Source: Ancylomarina sp048268005 (lineage in GTDB: Bacteria > Bacteroidota > Bacteroidia > Bacteroidales > Marinifilaceae). From it: DNA of 64,000 nt. Below the pieces are notes generated by a model. That model worked only from the letters and a program-made list of their open reading frames with translations, was not told where the DNA came from and made no database searches. Positions 46,183 through 55,415 of this stretch are shown in pieces. The position numbers and the translations under genes were made by a program. The number at the start of each line of letters is the position of its first letter. Position 1 is the stretch's first letter. Location: assembly GCA_048268005.1 (NCBI GenBank), contig JBLWWJ010000004.1, positions 362,676 through 426,675 on the forward strand, given 5' to 3'.

Positions 46183-46812
46183 ATGGAAGATAATTTTGAA
46201 CATCAGGTTTACGATAAGAATACCATAGAATTTGTGACGGTTGCCAATGAGTTTTGTTTACTTCTTGAATCGAGTAATAAAATTTCAAAAATGGATTTTA
46301 TTGATCGTTCACAAAAACTTTTGCCCTTGTTATATTTAAAGGCAAGTTTGTTACCCAAAGTTGAGAATGAGTTTGAAGGAGAGATAGAGAAGTTTGTTGG
46401 TGAAGGTGACTGGGAATATATTAGAACTGCTGTGATTGAGAAGATGGGAGCTAATGACGAATACCTTGAAGTTTTTGATGATGGTATGCGTGATAGCGAC
46501 GAACCTATTGTGGCTTCTATTTCTGAAAATTTTGCTGACATCTATCAGGATCTTAAAGATTTCCTAACCTCATACCGTATTGCGAGTGTTGAGATTATGA
46601 ATGATGCCCTTTGGGATTTGAATAATAATTTCCATCAATATTGGGGGCAAGCTATAGTTAACTCATTGAGAGCTATTCACTATTTATTAGCTCATCCAGA
46701 AAAAATGGAAGATGATTTAAATGATCAAGGCCCATCATCTTTGGATCAAATGGATATGAGCAAGTCAATTTTCTCACAGCGTCAACAGCAGTGGGGAGAT
46801 CAAGAGGATTAG
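46183..46812 (+). CDS. DUF5063 domain protein
   Basis: A 209-residue soluble, helical and acidic protein matching the DUF5063 family of Bacteroidota, without a known function. Recognisable segments are VANEFCLLLE near the N-terminus, LLPLLYLKASLLP, and DIYQDLKDFL...WDLNNNFHQYWGQAIVNSLRAI in the C-terminal half. There is no signal peptide or membrane segment. It lies between recQ and an exonuclease gene (64 bp away) that may share its transcript, which suggests but does not prove a nucleic-acid link. Confidence 0.85.
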   Translation: MEDNFEHQVYDKNTIEFVTVANEFCLLLESSNKISKMDFIDRSQKLLPLLYLKASLLPKVENEFEGEIEKFVGEGDWEYIRTAVIEKMGANDEYLEVFDDGMRDSDEPIVASISENFADIYQDLKDFLTSYRIASVEIMNDALWDLNNNFHQYWGQAIVNSLRAIHYLLAHPEKMEDDLNDQGPSSLDQMDMSKSIFSQRQQQWGDQED

Positions 46813-46876
46813 CTACCAGTTAGCATATAAAATGACCAGCCTGCAGATGATCAGCGGACGATGAAAAATATAAAGA

Positions 46877-47473
46877 ATGATCAGTTTTCAGAAGAGTATA
46901 ACAAAAGAAGAAATTAATGACCTCCCTTTAGAAGCTTTCGAAGGTGAAATCGTAATAATTGATAGTAATGAAGGCTTAGAAGAAGCAGTTGAATATTTGA
47001 AACAATTTCCTGTTTTGGGATTCGATACAGAGACCAAACCCTCTTTCACAAAAGGGAATGTTAATCCTGTAGCTCTATTACAACTTTCAAGTTTTGAAAA
47101 AAGTTTCTTATTTCGATTGAATCGAATTGGTCTGCCGTTTCCTATTATTGACCTGTTAAGCGATCCTGAAATTATAAAAGTTGGTGCAGCTATAAAAGAT
47201 GATATTCGAGGTTTACAGGATATTACAGACTTTGATGGCAATTCTTTTTTAGAACTTCAACAATATGTGTCAAGTTTCGGAATAGAAAACTTTTCCCTTA
47301 AGAAGTTAGCTGCAATTGTTTTAAAAATAAGAATTTCGAAACGTCAGCAGGTTTCCAATTGGGAAGCGGCTGAGTTAAGTCCCGGGCAGTTGCGTTATGC
47401 TGCAACAGACTCATGGGTCTCATTAGAAATTTATGAAGCGCTAAAGGCAAGTATAAGCAAAAAAAAGCCTTAA
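46877..47473 (+). CDS. 3'-5' exonuclease of the DEDD (RNase D-like) family
   Basis: A 198-residue single-domain exonuclease. ExoI has its Asp-Glu in VLGFDTETKPSF, ExoII lies around VGAAIKDDIRGLQDI and ExoIII is YAATDSWVSLEIYEAL, which supplies the last Asp. The fold resembles the WRN/RNase D exonuclease domain. Substrate (DNA or RNA) cannot be told from sequence. It follows the DUF5063 gene by 64 bp and precedes the RlmI-type methyltransferase by 72 bp, all on the plus strand. Confidence 0.95.
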   Translation: MISFQKSITKEEINDLPLEAFEGEIVIIDSNEGLEEAVEYLKQFPVLGFDTETKPSFTKGNVNPVALLQLSSFEKSFLFRLNRIGLPFPIIDLLSDPEIIKVGAAIKDDIRGLQDITDFDGNSFLELQQYVSSFGIENFSLKKLAAIVLKIRISKRQQVSNWEAAELSPGQLRYAATDSWVSLEIYEALKASISKKKP

Positions 47474-47545
47474 TCATTCCACACATTTTAAATAATTAAA
47501 ATTGATTCTAGCCATAGCTAGGCTTAATTACAAATAAGAATATTC

Positions 47546-48733
47546 ATGATTAGTTATCCCAAAGTTGTATTAAAAAAAGATAAAGAAAACTCGATTAAAC
47601 GTTTTCATCCCTGGATTTTTTCTGGGGCTGTTGCTCGCGTTGACGAAGGTTTAGAAGAGGGGGATTTGGTATCGGTTTACAGTAACAACGATGAATTTTT
47701 AGCACTAGGACATATTGCTATTGGTTCTATTGTTGTTCGTATTTTAAGTTTCGAACCAGTTGAGATAAATAATGATTTTTGGGTTGAGAGATTAGCTTCT
47801 GCTTGTCGTGTTCGTCGTGAAATAGGTTTGTTAGGTATTGAGAATAATAATGTGTGTCGCTTGGTACATGGTGAAGGCGATAATTTACCAGGTTTAATTG
47901 TTGACTTTTATGCAGGTACGGCTGTAATACAAGCTCACTCGGTGGGTATGTATTTGCATCGTGGTGAAATTGCTGAAGCCTTAAAAGAAGTATTAGGTGA
48001 TGAGTTGATTGCCGTTTACGATAAATCAGAAGGGACTATTCCTTTTAAATCGGGTATAGAAGCTACAAACGAATACCTGTTAGGAGAGACTAAAGATTTT
48101 ACAGCTATAGAGAATGGTTTGAAATTTAAGGTTGACTGGTTAGAGGGACAAAAGACGGGTTTCTTTATCGACCAGCGCGAAAACAGATCTTTACTGGAGC
48201 GTTATTCAAAAGGGCGTTCGGTACTAAACATGTTCTGCTACACGGGTGGCTTCTCATTTTATGCTATGCGAGGTGGTGCTGATCTGGTTCATTCTGTTGA
48301 CGCTTCTGCCAGAGCTATTGAAGTTACCAATGAGAATGTAGAATTAAACTTCCCAGGGGATACGAGACATGAAGCATTTGCTACGGACGCTTTTAAATAT
48401 TTAGATGAGTCAAATCAGAAATATGATTTAATCGTATTGGATCCGCCAGCATTTGCTAAGCATAAGAAAGTGTTATCAAATGCACTTAAGGGATATAAAC
48501 GATTAAATTTGAAGGGCTTTCAGGCGATTAAAAAGGGAGGAATCATGTTTACTTTCTCTTGTTCGCAAGCTGTGAGTAAAGAAGATTTTAGAAAAGCTGT
48601 TTTTATTGCAGCAGCCAATGCGGGGCGTCGTGTACGTATTTTGCATCAACTTAATCAGCCGGCAGATCACCCTGTAAATATGTTTCATCCTGAGGGAGAT
48701 TATCTAAAAGGATTGGTATTGTACGTAGAGTAA
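47546..48733 (+). CDS. Class I SAM-dependent rRNA methyltransferase (RlmI-like)
   Basis: A 395-residue protein of the RlmI/RlmCD cytosine-5 rRNA methyltransferase type. An N-terminal PUA-like domain (HPWIFSGAVARVDEGLEEGD) is followed by a linker and the Rossmann methyltransferase. Motif I is NMFCYTGGFSFYAMRGGA, with HSVDAS next. Motif IV is LIVLDPPAFAKHK and the catalytic-side segment is FTFSCSQAVSKEDF. FIDQRENRSLL is a further signature. Methylation of a 23S rRNA cytosine is inferred from family membership; the exact position is unknown. Confidence 0.94.
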   Translation: MISYPKVVLKKDKENSIKRFHPWIFSGAVARVDEGLEEGDLVSVYSNNDEFLALGHIAIGSIVVRILSFEPVEINNDFWVERLASACRVRREIGLLGIENNNVCRLVHGEGDNLPGLIVDFYAGTAVIQAHSVGMYLHRGEIAEALKEVLGDELIAVYDKSEGTIPFKSGIEATNEYLLGETKDFTAIENGLKFKVDWLEGQKTGFFIDQRENRSLLERYSKGRSVLNMFCYTGGFSFYAMRGGADLVHSVDASARAIEVTNENVELNFPGDTRHEAFATDAFKYLDESNQKYDLIVLDPPAFAKHKKVLSNALKGYKRLNLKGFQAIKKGGIMFTFSCSQAVSKEDFRKAVFIAAANAGRRVRILHQLNQPADHPVNMFHPEGDYLKGLVLYVE

Positions 48734-48748
48734 GAAATAGAGATGATT

Positions 48749-48775
48749 AGTTTGGCTTATTTATTAAGCCAAACT
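48749..48775. terminator. Hairpin after the RlmI-like gene
   Basis: AGTTTGGCTTA (48749-48759) pairs with TAAGCCAAACT (48765-48775) around TTTAT. No T run follows, so termination is uncertain; it could also protect the mRNA end. Confidence 0.5.
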
Positions 48776-48956
48776 TCAATCTTAGAAAGAGGAGAAGAGT
48801 TGAACGATTTCGTTTTATGATACGTTTCAATTCTTTTTTGTATCTTCGGATAGGTCTTTAAAAGTGGTCAAAGCGAACTGACAGACGACTAAAATTAAGA
48901 CATATATTTGGTTTTATATTGTGAGATGGGTTCTGTAAGTCATGGAAGCTGGATAA

Positions 48957-50222
48957 TTGAAGAAAACTCAGTCTCATATTTCAGAGTATTCATATTATAA
49001 TTTATCAGAAAGCTTGAAATTTTCAGAACTTGATTTTTGTCCCGACATCATGGACGGCCTTGATGCTATGGGCTTCGAAACTCCTTCTCCTGTTCAGGAG
49101 TTGGCTATACCACAAATTATAGATAATAAGGATTTAATCGTTTGTGCACAAACGGGTACAGGAAAAACTGCAGCCTATTTGTTGCCAATTATGGATAAAA
49201 TCCAAAAGCATAAGATTGAAGGATTCAGTACTTTGATATTGGTTCCTACTCGAGAATTAGCTTTGCAAATTGATCAACAAATGCAGGGTTTTGCTTATTT
49301 CCTTTCTATTTCATCGCTTTCAGTATATGGAGGAGGTGATTCTGGTGTTTGGGATCAGCAAAAGACAGGGTTGATGACTGGCGCAGATGTTATTATTGCT
49401 ACTCCAGGCCGATTGATTTCTCACTTGAATTTGGGTTATGTGAATACCAAACAAGTAAAGCATTTGATTCTTGATGAAGCCGATAGAATGTTGGATATGG
49501 GATTCTATGAGGATTTGATGCAAATTGTTAACCACCTACCCAAAGTACGCCAGAACCTAATGTTCTCTGCGACTATGCCAGAGCAAATGCGAAAATTGGC
49601 AAGTAGTATAATGGTGAACCCTGAGAGTATTAATATTGCGATTTCGAAACCGGCAGAAGGTGTTTTGCAGGCAGCTTATATGGTATATGAACCTCAGAAA
49701 ATTCCTTTGATTCAAACACTCCTTAAAGATAAAGATGTTAAGTCGGTCATTATTTTTTCATCTACAAAGATGAATGTAAAGGCAATGACTAAGGAATTAA
49801 AGCGTCAGAAATTTGAAGTTGAAGGTATTCATTCTGATCTGGCTCAAAATGAACGTGAAGAAGTGCTTCGAGGGTTTAGAAATAAAAAATATCAAATTCT
49901 TGTAGCAACTGATATTATTGCTCGTGGTATTGATATTGACTCAATTGATTTAGTTATTAATTTCGATGTACCTAATGATGCCGAGGATTACGTGCATAGA
50001 GTTGGACGTACAGCTCGTGCTGCTTCTGAAGGAGTTGCTTTAACTTTTATAACAGAAAAAGATCAATTAGATTTTAAAAATATTGAAGATTTGATTGAGA
50101 AGGAAATCTTTAAGATTCCTGTTCCTGCTGACTTGGGTGAAGCGCCTGTTTATAATCCAAAAGTAAGGAAAAAAGGACCTAAGAAATTCTTCAAGAAACG
50201 ACCTTTCAAGAAAAAAAAATAG
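48957..50222 (+). CDS. DEAD-box RNA helicase, TTG start
   Basis: ATP-dependent RNA helicase of 421 residues. Motifs: Q-motif region FSELDFCPDIMDGLDAMGFE with SPVQELAIP, Walker A AQTGTGKTAAYLL, PTRELALQ, TPGRL, the DEAD box LDEADRMLDMG, SAT, and ARGIDID with HRVGRTARA. The C-terminal tail is strongly basic (KKGPKKFFKKRPFKKKK), typical of RhlE-type RNA-binding tails. Start: the frame opens with TTG directly after a stop, and the first ATG (residue 32) would cut into the Q motif, so TTG is most likely. A role in ribosome assembly or cold adaptation is inferred. Confidence 0.95.
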   Translation: MKKTQSHISEYSYYNLSESLKFSELDFCPDIMDGLDAMGFETPSPVQELAIPQIIDNKDLIVCAQTGTGKTAAYLLPIMDKIQKHKIEGFSTLILVPTRELALQIDQQMQGFAYFLSISSLSVYGGGDSGVWDQQKTGLMTGADVIIATPGRLISHLNLGYVNTKQVKHLILDEADRMLDMGFYEDLMQIVNHLPKVRQNLMFSATMPEQMRKLASSIMVNPESINIAISKPAEGVLQAAYMVYEPQKIPLIQTLLKDKDVKSVIIFSSTKMNVKAMTKELKRQKFEVEGIHSDLAQNEREEVLRGFRNKKYQILVATDIIARGIDIDSIDLVINFDVPNDAEDYVHRVGRTARAASEGVALTFITEKDQLDFKNIEDLIEKEIFKIPVPADLGEAPVYNPKVRKKGPKKFFKKRPFKKKK

Positions 50223-50280
50223 ATGGTGTAAAGTGTGCGAATGATAAGTCTTAGGACTTCGTGTGTGATGAATCTAAATC

Positions 50281-51501
50281 ATGAACTCAAATACAAAACC
50301 TAATCTTATGAAAACTCTCTCTGAAAACTACGATATCGCAATTGTTGGAGCAGGAATTAGTGGACTGACAATGGCATTTAGAATTGCTCAATCGGGTAAA
50401 AAAGTATTGTTGTTAGAAGCTAAAGATAAGGCAGGAGGATGTTTAAATACCTATTATGGTGATGATGATTTTTGGGTAGAGATGGGAGCTCATACATTTT
50501 ATTCGAGTTACACCAATGTGATTGATTTGATTAAAAGTGTGGGTTTAGAGGCTGATATTGTTGCTCGTAAAAAGCTAAGCATGAAGCTTTTTACTGACAA
50601 GCATGAAAAAATATTCGCACCTCTTTCAAAACTTGAGTTATTAGGAAATATACCGAAGTTATTTGTTTCGAAGCGTGATGGGAAAACGGTAAAAGAGTAT
50701 TTCTCCAATGTACTTGGAAAGAAAAATTACGATAAAGTTTTTACGCGTATGTTTTCGGCAGTCATTGTTCAGAATGCAGATAACTTTTCAGCTGAATATT
50801 TCCTGAAACGTAGAAAAACAAAGAGTAAAGATCATCCTAAAAGTTTTATCCTTAAACAAGGAATGTCATCGATATCTGAAACTATTTTGGCACATGAAAA
50901 TATTGATATCGCTTATAATAAAAAAGCATGTGCAATTGAGAAGGAGAAGGGCTTTTCAATAAAAACAGAAGATGGTAATTCATATCAGGCAAAAGATTTA
51001 GCCTTTGCATCTTCGCCTAAACAGGTATCAGACCTTCTGAAAGATATAAACCCTGAATTGGCGAGTTTACTGAGAGAATTTCCTATTCAAAATCTAGAAT
51101 CAACCGCTTTAATATTAGATAAAGATAAAGCGGGTATCGAGCCATTAACTTTCGTAATTCCTTTACAGGGAGCTTGCTATTCAATGGTAACTCGTGATGT
51201 CTTGGCTAATGAAAAATACAGAGGGTTTGCTTGCCACTTTCAAGAAAATGATGCTTCCAATGGGGAGCAAAAAGAAACCATGGCTAAGCTTCTTTCCTTA
51301 GATGAAATTCCTCAAACCGTAAGAGCTAGCCATACTTTGCCACTAATAAAAGTAGGGCATAAGGAACGCATGGCTGCCATTATTTCTCAAGCTCAAAAAA
51401 CAGGGATTTATATCACTGGAAATTTCTTTAATGGACTCTCATTAGAAGATTGTGTAGAGCGTTCTAACGATGAGTCTAAAAGGTATCTTGGGAATCAATA
51501 A
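50281..51501 (+). CDS. FAD-dependent oxidase of the protoporphyrinogen oxidase type
   Basis: A 406-residue flavoprotein. The N-terminal Rossmann motif is IAIVGAGISGLTMAFRIAQS with the acidic strand-end LLLEAKDKAGG. A flavin-domain segment is WVEMGAHTFYSS; the C-terminal TGIYITGNFFNGLSLEDCV carries the FAD-binding end. It resembles HemY/HemG-like protoporphyrinogen oxidases and other amine-oxidase members; substrate not proven. Met10 (MKTLSENYD) is an alternative start and may be better. It lies alone between the helicase and tex genes on the plus strand. Confidence 0.88.
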   Translation: MNSNTKPNLMKTLSENYDIAIVGAGISGLTMAFRIAQSGKKVLLLEAKDKAGGCLNTYYGDDDFWVEMGAHTFYSSYTNVIDLIKSVGLEADIVARKKLSMKLFTDKHEKIFAPLSKLELLGNIPKLFVSKRDGKTVKEYFSNVLGKKNYDKVFTRMFSAVIVQNADNFSAEYFLKRRKTKSKDHPKSFILKQGMSSISETILAHENIDIAYNKKACAIEKEKGFSIKTEDGNSYQAKDLAFASSPKQVSDLLKDINPELASLLREFPIQNLESTALILDKDKAGIEPLTFVIPLQGACYSMVTRDVLANEKYRGFACHFQENDASNGEQKETMAKLLSLDEIPQTVRASHTLPLIKVGHKERMAAIISQAQKTGIYITGNFFNGLSLEDCVERSNDESKRYLGNQ

Positions 51502-51575
51502 TTAAATCTGCGTGTATTAAGAATTCTTCAGTATTCTTATTTGTTGCAGTATAGTCCTATTAAATTAAGTCACAA

Positions 51576-53702
51576 ATGAATTATATCAATAGTATAGCAA
51601 AGAGCTTGGGAATTCAAGTCTCTCAAGTTCAAAACACCGTAGAATTGCTTGATGAGGGAGCTACATTGCCTTTTATAGCCCGCTACCGAAAAGAGCGTAC
51701 AGGTAGTTTGGATGAGGTTCAGATTGGGAATATTAAAGATGAGCTTACTCGATTAAAAGAGCTTGATAAACGTCGAGAAAGCATTATTGAAGCCATTGAA
51801 AAACAAGATAAGCTTACCGATGAATTACGATCTAAATTGAATAGCTGTACGCAGCTCAATCAACTTGAAGATATATACTTGCCTTACAAGCTTAAACGCA
51901 AAACGAGAGCAGTAAAAGCTCGTGAAAAAGGCTTGGAGCCTTTGGCAAAGATATTAATGTCTCAAAACGAAAAGGATCCTGAATCGAGAGCTTCACAGTT
52001 CTTAAACGATGACGTGGCCGATGAGGATGAAGCCTTACAAGGTGCTAGAGATATCATTGCAGAATGGATCAATGAAAACGAAGTAGCTCGAAGCACAGTC
52101 CGAAATATTTTTCAGAGGAATGCCACGATTCGTTGCAAGTTGGTTAAAGGAAAAGAAGAGGAAGGTGCAAAGTTTAAGGATTATTTTGATTCTGAAGAAC
52201 CACTTAAAAGATCTGCTTCTCACCGTTTATTAGCTATGCGTCGTGGTGAGGCAGAAGGTATTCTTCGTGTTGCTATAGCACCAGAGGAAGAGGAAGTTTT
52301 GGAGAGGTTGTCTCGAATTTTTGTAAAAGGTCAGACTTCATCATCAAAGCAAGTTGAATTGGCTGAAAAAGATGCTTATAAGCGATTGCTTAATCCTTCA
52401 ATTGAAACCGAGTTTGCAAAGAGTTCAAAAGAAGCAGCCGATATAGAAGCGATTCGTGTATTTGCAGAGAATTTAAGACAGTTGTTGTTATCCTCTCCTT
52501 TAGGACAAAAGCGCGTTTTGGCTATCGATCCTGGTTTCAGAACAGGCTGTAAGGTTGTGTGTTTGGATGCTCAGGGTAATCTGTTGCATAATGAAACCAT
52601 ATATCCACATGCACCACAAAATCAAGGCAAAATGGCTGCTAAGAAGTTGACCAATATGGTTGAAACTTATAATATTCAGGCTATAGCCGTAGGGAATGGA
52701 ACTGCGGGGCGTGAAACGGAGCGATTTGTTACGAATTTGCATTACGATAGGAAAGTTCAGGTATTTGTGGTGAGTGAAGCCGGCGCTTCAATTTATTCCG
52801 CATCAAAAGTCGCAAGAGAAGAATTTCCAGAATATGATGTGACGGTTCGTGGGGCAGTTTCCATTGGTCGTCGTTTGATGGATCCTTTAGCAGAGTTGGT
52901 GAAAATTGAACCTAAATCGATAGGTGTGGGGCAATATCAACACGATGTAGATCAGAATTTATTGCAACAAAGCCTCGACCAGGTTGTGGAGTCTTGCGTA
53001 AATAAGGTTGGTGTTAATCTGAATACAGCAAGTAAGCATTTGCTAACCTATGTTTCAGGCTTAGGACCTCAATTGGCTCAAAATATAGTTGATTATCGAA
53101 CTGAAGAAGGAGCTTTTACTACGCGTAAGCAATTGATGAAGGTTAAAAGAATGGGTGCGAAAGCCTTTGAGCAATGTGCTGGTTTCCTGCGTATTCACAA
53201 TGCTAAGAATCCATTGGATAATTCAGCTGTCCATCCTGAAGCTTATGGTATTGTTAAAGCAATGGCGAAAGATCAGAAATGTTCCGTTGAAGATTTGATT
53301 AATGATAAAGAAATTCGTTCGAAGATAAACTTGAATGATTATGTGACTTCTGAAGTTGGCTTACCTACTTTGAAAGATATTTTGGAGGAGCTTGAAAAGC
53401 CTGGTCGTGATCCTCGTCAGGTGATAAAGGTATTTCAATTTAAAGAAGGAGTTTATAAAATTGAACAACTGGAACTGGGGATGGAGTTGCCAGGTATTGT
53501 AACCAATATCACTAACTTTGGCGCATTCGTCGATGTGGGAGTTAAGCAAGACGGGCTGGTTCATATCTCTCAATTGGCTAATCGATTTGTTTCGAATCCT
53601 GCAGATGTAGTTCAATTGCATCAACATGTTAATGTCAAAGTGACTGAGGTTGATGTGGCAAGAAAAAGGATTCAACTATCGATGAAAGATGTTGAGCAGT
53701 AG
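51576..53702 (+). CDS. tex: Tex-family RNA-binding transcription accessory protein
   Basis: A 708-residue Tex/YhgF protein that binds RNA and nucleic acids and affects transcription. Order: helical Tex N-terminal (GATLPFIARYRKERTGSLDE), a YqgF RNase H-like domain (VLAIDPGFRTGCKVVCLD, then NGTAGRETERF and SEAGASIYSAS), helix-hairpin-helix repeats (YVSGLGPQLAQNIVDYR, VKRMGAKAFEQCAGFLRI) and a C-terminal S1 domain (LPGIVTNITNFGAFVDVGV with GLVHISQL). All are intact and the length is typical. The zinc-ribbon gene follows after 44 bp. Confidence 0.97.
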   Translation: MNYINSIAKSLGIQVSQVQNTVELLDEGATLPFIARYRKERTGSLDEVQIGNIKDELTRLKELDKRRESIIEAIEKQDKLTDELRSKLNSCTQLNQLEDIYLPYKLKRKTRAVKAREKGLEPLAKILMSQNEKDPESRASQFLNDDVADEDEALQGARDIIAEWINENEVARSTVRNIFQRNATIRCKLVKGKEEEGAKFKDYFDSEEPLKRSASHRLLAMRRGEAEGILRVAIAPEEEEVLERLSRIFVKGQTSSSKQVELAEKDAYKRLLNPSIETEFAKSSKEAADIEAIRVFAENLRQLLLSSPLGQKRVLAIDPGFRTGCKVVCLDAQGNLLHNETIYPHAPQNQGKMAAKKLTNMVETYNIQAIAVGNGTAGRETERFVTNLHYDRKVQVFVVSEAGASIYSASKVAREEFPEYDVTVRGAVSIGRRLMDPLAELVKIEPKSIGVGQYQHDVDQNLLQQSLDQVVESCVNKVGVNLNTASKHLLTYVSGLGPQLAQNIVDYRTEEGAFTTRKQLMKVKRMGAKAFEQCAGFLRIHNAKNPLDNSAVHPEAYGIVKAMAKDQKCSVEDLINDKEIRSKINLNDYVTSEVGLPTLKDILEELEKPGRDPRQVIKVFQFKEGVYKIEQLELGMELPGIVTNITNFGAFVDVGVKQDGLVHISQLANRFVSNPADVVQLHQHVNVKVTEVDVARKRIQLSMKDVEQ

Positions 53703-53746
53703 AGTTTAAATGTAAAAAGACGTGTGTACTTATAAATAGATTTATT

Positions 53747-53983
53747 ATGGATTTTAATGATCAGGATGTAATAATTGAATGTCCCAAATGTCAGGGAGAA
53801 ATTGTGGTTAAGATATTAGAAATTACCAACCATCATACGGTTGCTTGCCCTGAGTGTGGTGCAAAAAATGACTTGACAGTGAATGATCCTTCAGCTCAAT
53901 TGGGTATTCCAAAGACCTATATGCCATTTGAAGGCTTAGGTGATTATATTGAGGAAGTTGAGCGTAAAAGAAAGAAAAAATAA
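53747..53983 (+). CDS. Small zinc-ribbon protein
   Basis: A 78-residue protein with two CxxC knuckles (ECPKCQGEI and ACPECGAKN) forming a likely zinc ribbon. After it come PSAQLGIPKTYMPFEGLG and a basic end (ERKRKKK). No enzymatic motif is visible. It is probably a nucleic-acid or protein adaptor; I do not recognise the family. A terminator follows 37 bp downstream. It may be co-transcribed with tex. Confidence 0.85.
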   Translation: MDFNDQDVIIECPKCQGEIVVKILEITNHHTVACPECGAKNDLTVNDPSAQLGIPKTYMPFEGLGDYIEEVERKRKKK

Positions 53984-54019
53984 GAATTGATCATTACTTC
54001 ATGAATCATTGATATAAAT

Positions 54020-54050
54020 AAAGAGCCTGTTCCATTGGAACAGGCTCTTT
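54020..54050. terminator. Bidirectional terminator after the zinc-ribbon gene
   Basis: AAAGAGCCTGTTCC (54020-54033) pairs exactly with GGAACAGGCTCTTT (54037-54050) around ATT, with T tails. It lies between convergent genes. Confidence 0.9.
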
Positions 54051-54063
54051 TAGCGATTGAGTA

Positions 54064-54786
54064 TTAGCGTCGATTAACATCTCCACCGCTAGAGGTACTA
54101 ACGTCAACCTTGGTTGGGTTGCCATAATATTTTACATCGCCACCAGAACTTGCTGAGGCGTTAATTTCTTCAGTTGCATTAACCGTTACATCAGCACCAC
54201 TTGATGCTTTGGCTTTACAAACTTTTGCAGTCAATTCATGAGCGTCTAAATCACTACCACTACTTGCTTTAGCATAAAAGTAATTGGCTGTTCCCCAAAG
54301 ATCGGCATCAGCACCAGAGCTAACCGAACAAGAAAGTTTGTCAGCATGAATGTCTAGTTTTGCATCAGCACCAGAACTAACTTCAATATCTAATTCTTTA
54401 AGTTTAAGTGTTGATTCTGTCTCAAAATCGCAACCGCTAGAGATATGGATTTCATTAACATCAACTAAAGTAATATAGACCGACATTGCTTTAGCTCTTC
54501 GAATACGATCTTCTACTTTTACGACTAATTTACCTCCTCGAACTTCAGTGAGAATATTATCCTGTAGATTTTCGTCTGTTTCAACTGTTATGGCTTCTTT
54601 ATCGCCTTGTACCACAAAAACATCAAGTCCAGTTCCAGCTGAAATTGCTGTGAAATGGCCAACCTCTCTATCTTGTTTTACTAAATTTCCGTTACCTTTT
54701 TCGCCTGAGAATTGCGCGTTAATACATGATGTTGTCCCTAATACAAGCACGATTAGGAATAAACCAATTTTGTTAATTTGTTTCAT
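54064..54786 (-). CDS. DUF2807 head-GIN-domain envelope protein
   Basis: A 240-residue exported protein, probably a lipoprotein (LVLGTTSC with Cys21). The mature part is the DUF2807 beta-helix: FTAISAGTGLDVFVVQG opens it, and the turn SSG(A/S/G/C)D recurs seven times, roughly every 15-25 residues (SSGCDF, SSGADA, SSGADA, SSGSDL, SSGADV, SSGGDV, SSGGDV). The pattern fits a stack of parallel beta-turns. Proteins of this family occur in the Bacteroidota envelope; function unknown. It is followed by a shared terminator and has 563 bp to the next gene track upstream. Confidence 0.92.
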   Translation of the reverse strand: MKQINKIGLFLIVLVLGTTSCINAQFSGEKGNGNLVKQDREVGHFTAISAGTGLDVFVVQGDKEAITVETDENLQDNILTEVRGGKLVVKVEDRIRRAKAMSVYITLVDVNEIHISSGCDFETESTLKLKELDIEVSSGADAKLDIHADKLSCSVSSGADADLWGTANYFYAKASSGSDLDAHELTAKVCKAKASSGADVTVNATEEINASASSGGDVKYYGNPTKVDVSTSSGGDVNRR

Positions 54787-55173
54787 ATCATTTTAGTGTT
54801 AGTCGTGTGAAAATGTTAATCTGTGTATATGACGCCAAGAGCTGATTAAAAGTTACATGTTTTTTTAATTAAAATATATAATAAGGGAATTTATGTTGAT
54901 TTTAGAACTGTTTGTTGAATAATTGTATTGAAAATAAATATCAATAAAAAGTTAAATTTTAATGTCACAAATCAGATCTAGTTATGATTAAGTATTAAAA
55001 GCTGCTTATTGAAGACCTTCGAAAAATATATACGGATAATTATAAGGCTCTGTTTTGTGTTGCACGTAAAATGGTGTTTCGAGATGGTTACATTTATGTG
55101 TTATAAACATTGAAAAAAAGGACTGGTGTCCCTCTTCGCTTGGTCCGGTTTAAGTTGACAAATTAGAAATATG
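54787..55173. other. AT-rich region between the head-GIN gene and the 55174 stem-loop
   Basis: About 390 bp without an open frame worth calling. The first 200 bp are AT-rich and should hold the head-GIN promoter, not recognised. From about 55120 comes a less AT-rich stretch with GGAC/GTCC pairings that leads into the stem-loop at 55174. Confidence 0.45.
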
Positions 55174-55198
55174 AAAGGCCAGCTTCTGCTGGTTTTTT
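55110..55198 (+). ncRNA. Possible small RNA ending at an orphan terminator
   Basis: A stretch containing the word GGACTGGTGTCC and later TGGTCCGG is followed by a proper terminator at 55174-55198, with no gene upstream on this strand for about 1.1 kb. No tRNA, tmRNA or known RNA signature is recognised, and no promoter is seen. A tentative call. Confidence 0.25.
55174..55198 (+). terminator. Orphan intrinsic terminator
   Basis: CCAGC-TTCT-GCTGG (55179-55192), extended by G-U and A-U pairs, followed by six T (55193-55198). The plus strand has no gene immediately upstream. Confidence 0.75.
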
Positions 55199-55354
55199 AT
55201 ATTATTAGTCGTTGAAGTTTAATATATTTCTATGTGAATTCCATTTTAATTGAGCTTACGATACTTATCCTTAATAAGCATCGTATAATAGTATTAGGAG
55301 AAAGAAGGGAGATCAAGTTTTTATCGTTTCATTTTTTTTTGTTTTTCTATTGAG

Positions 55355-55390
55355 TTTGTTGCCTTTAGAAGTTTTCTATGTTTATCTTTG
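55355..55390 (+). promoter_or_regulatory. Promoter for the small acidic protein gene
   Basis: TTTG at 55355-55358 and TATCTTTG at 55383-55390 with a 24-bp spacer. The box lies within a longer open frame from 55350 and so favours the ATG at 55416, leaving a short leader. Confidence 0.55.
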
Positions 55391-55415
55391 TGTAAGCTTT
55401 TATAAAACTACAATT

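Noticed and set aside
55110..55200. tRNA or tmRNA in the less AT-rich stretch
   Set aside because: No acceptor stem, T-loop text or CCA end could be fitted on either strand.
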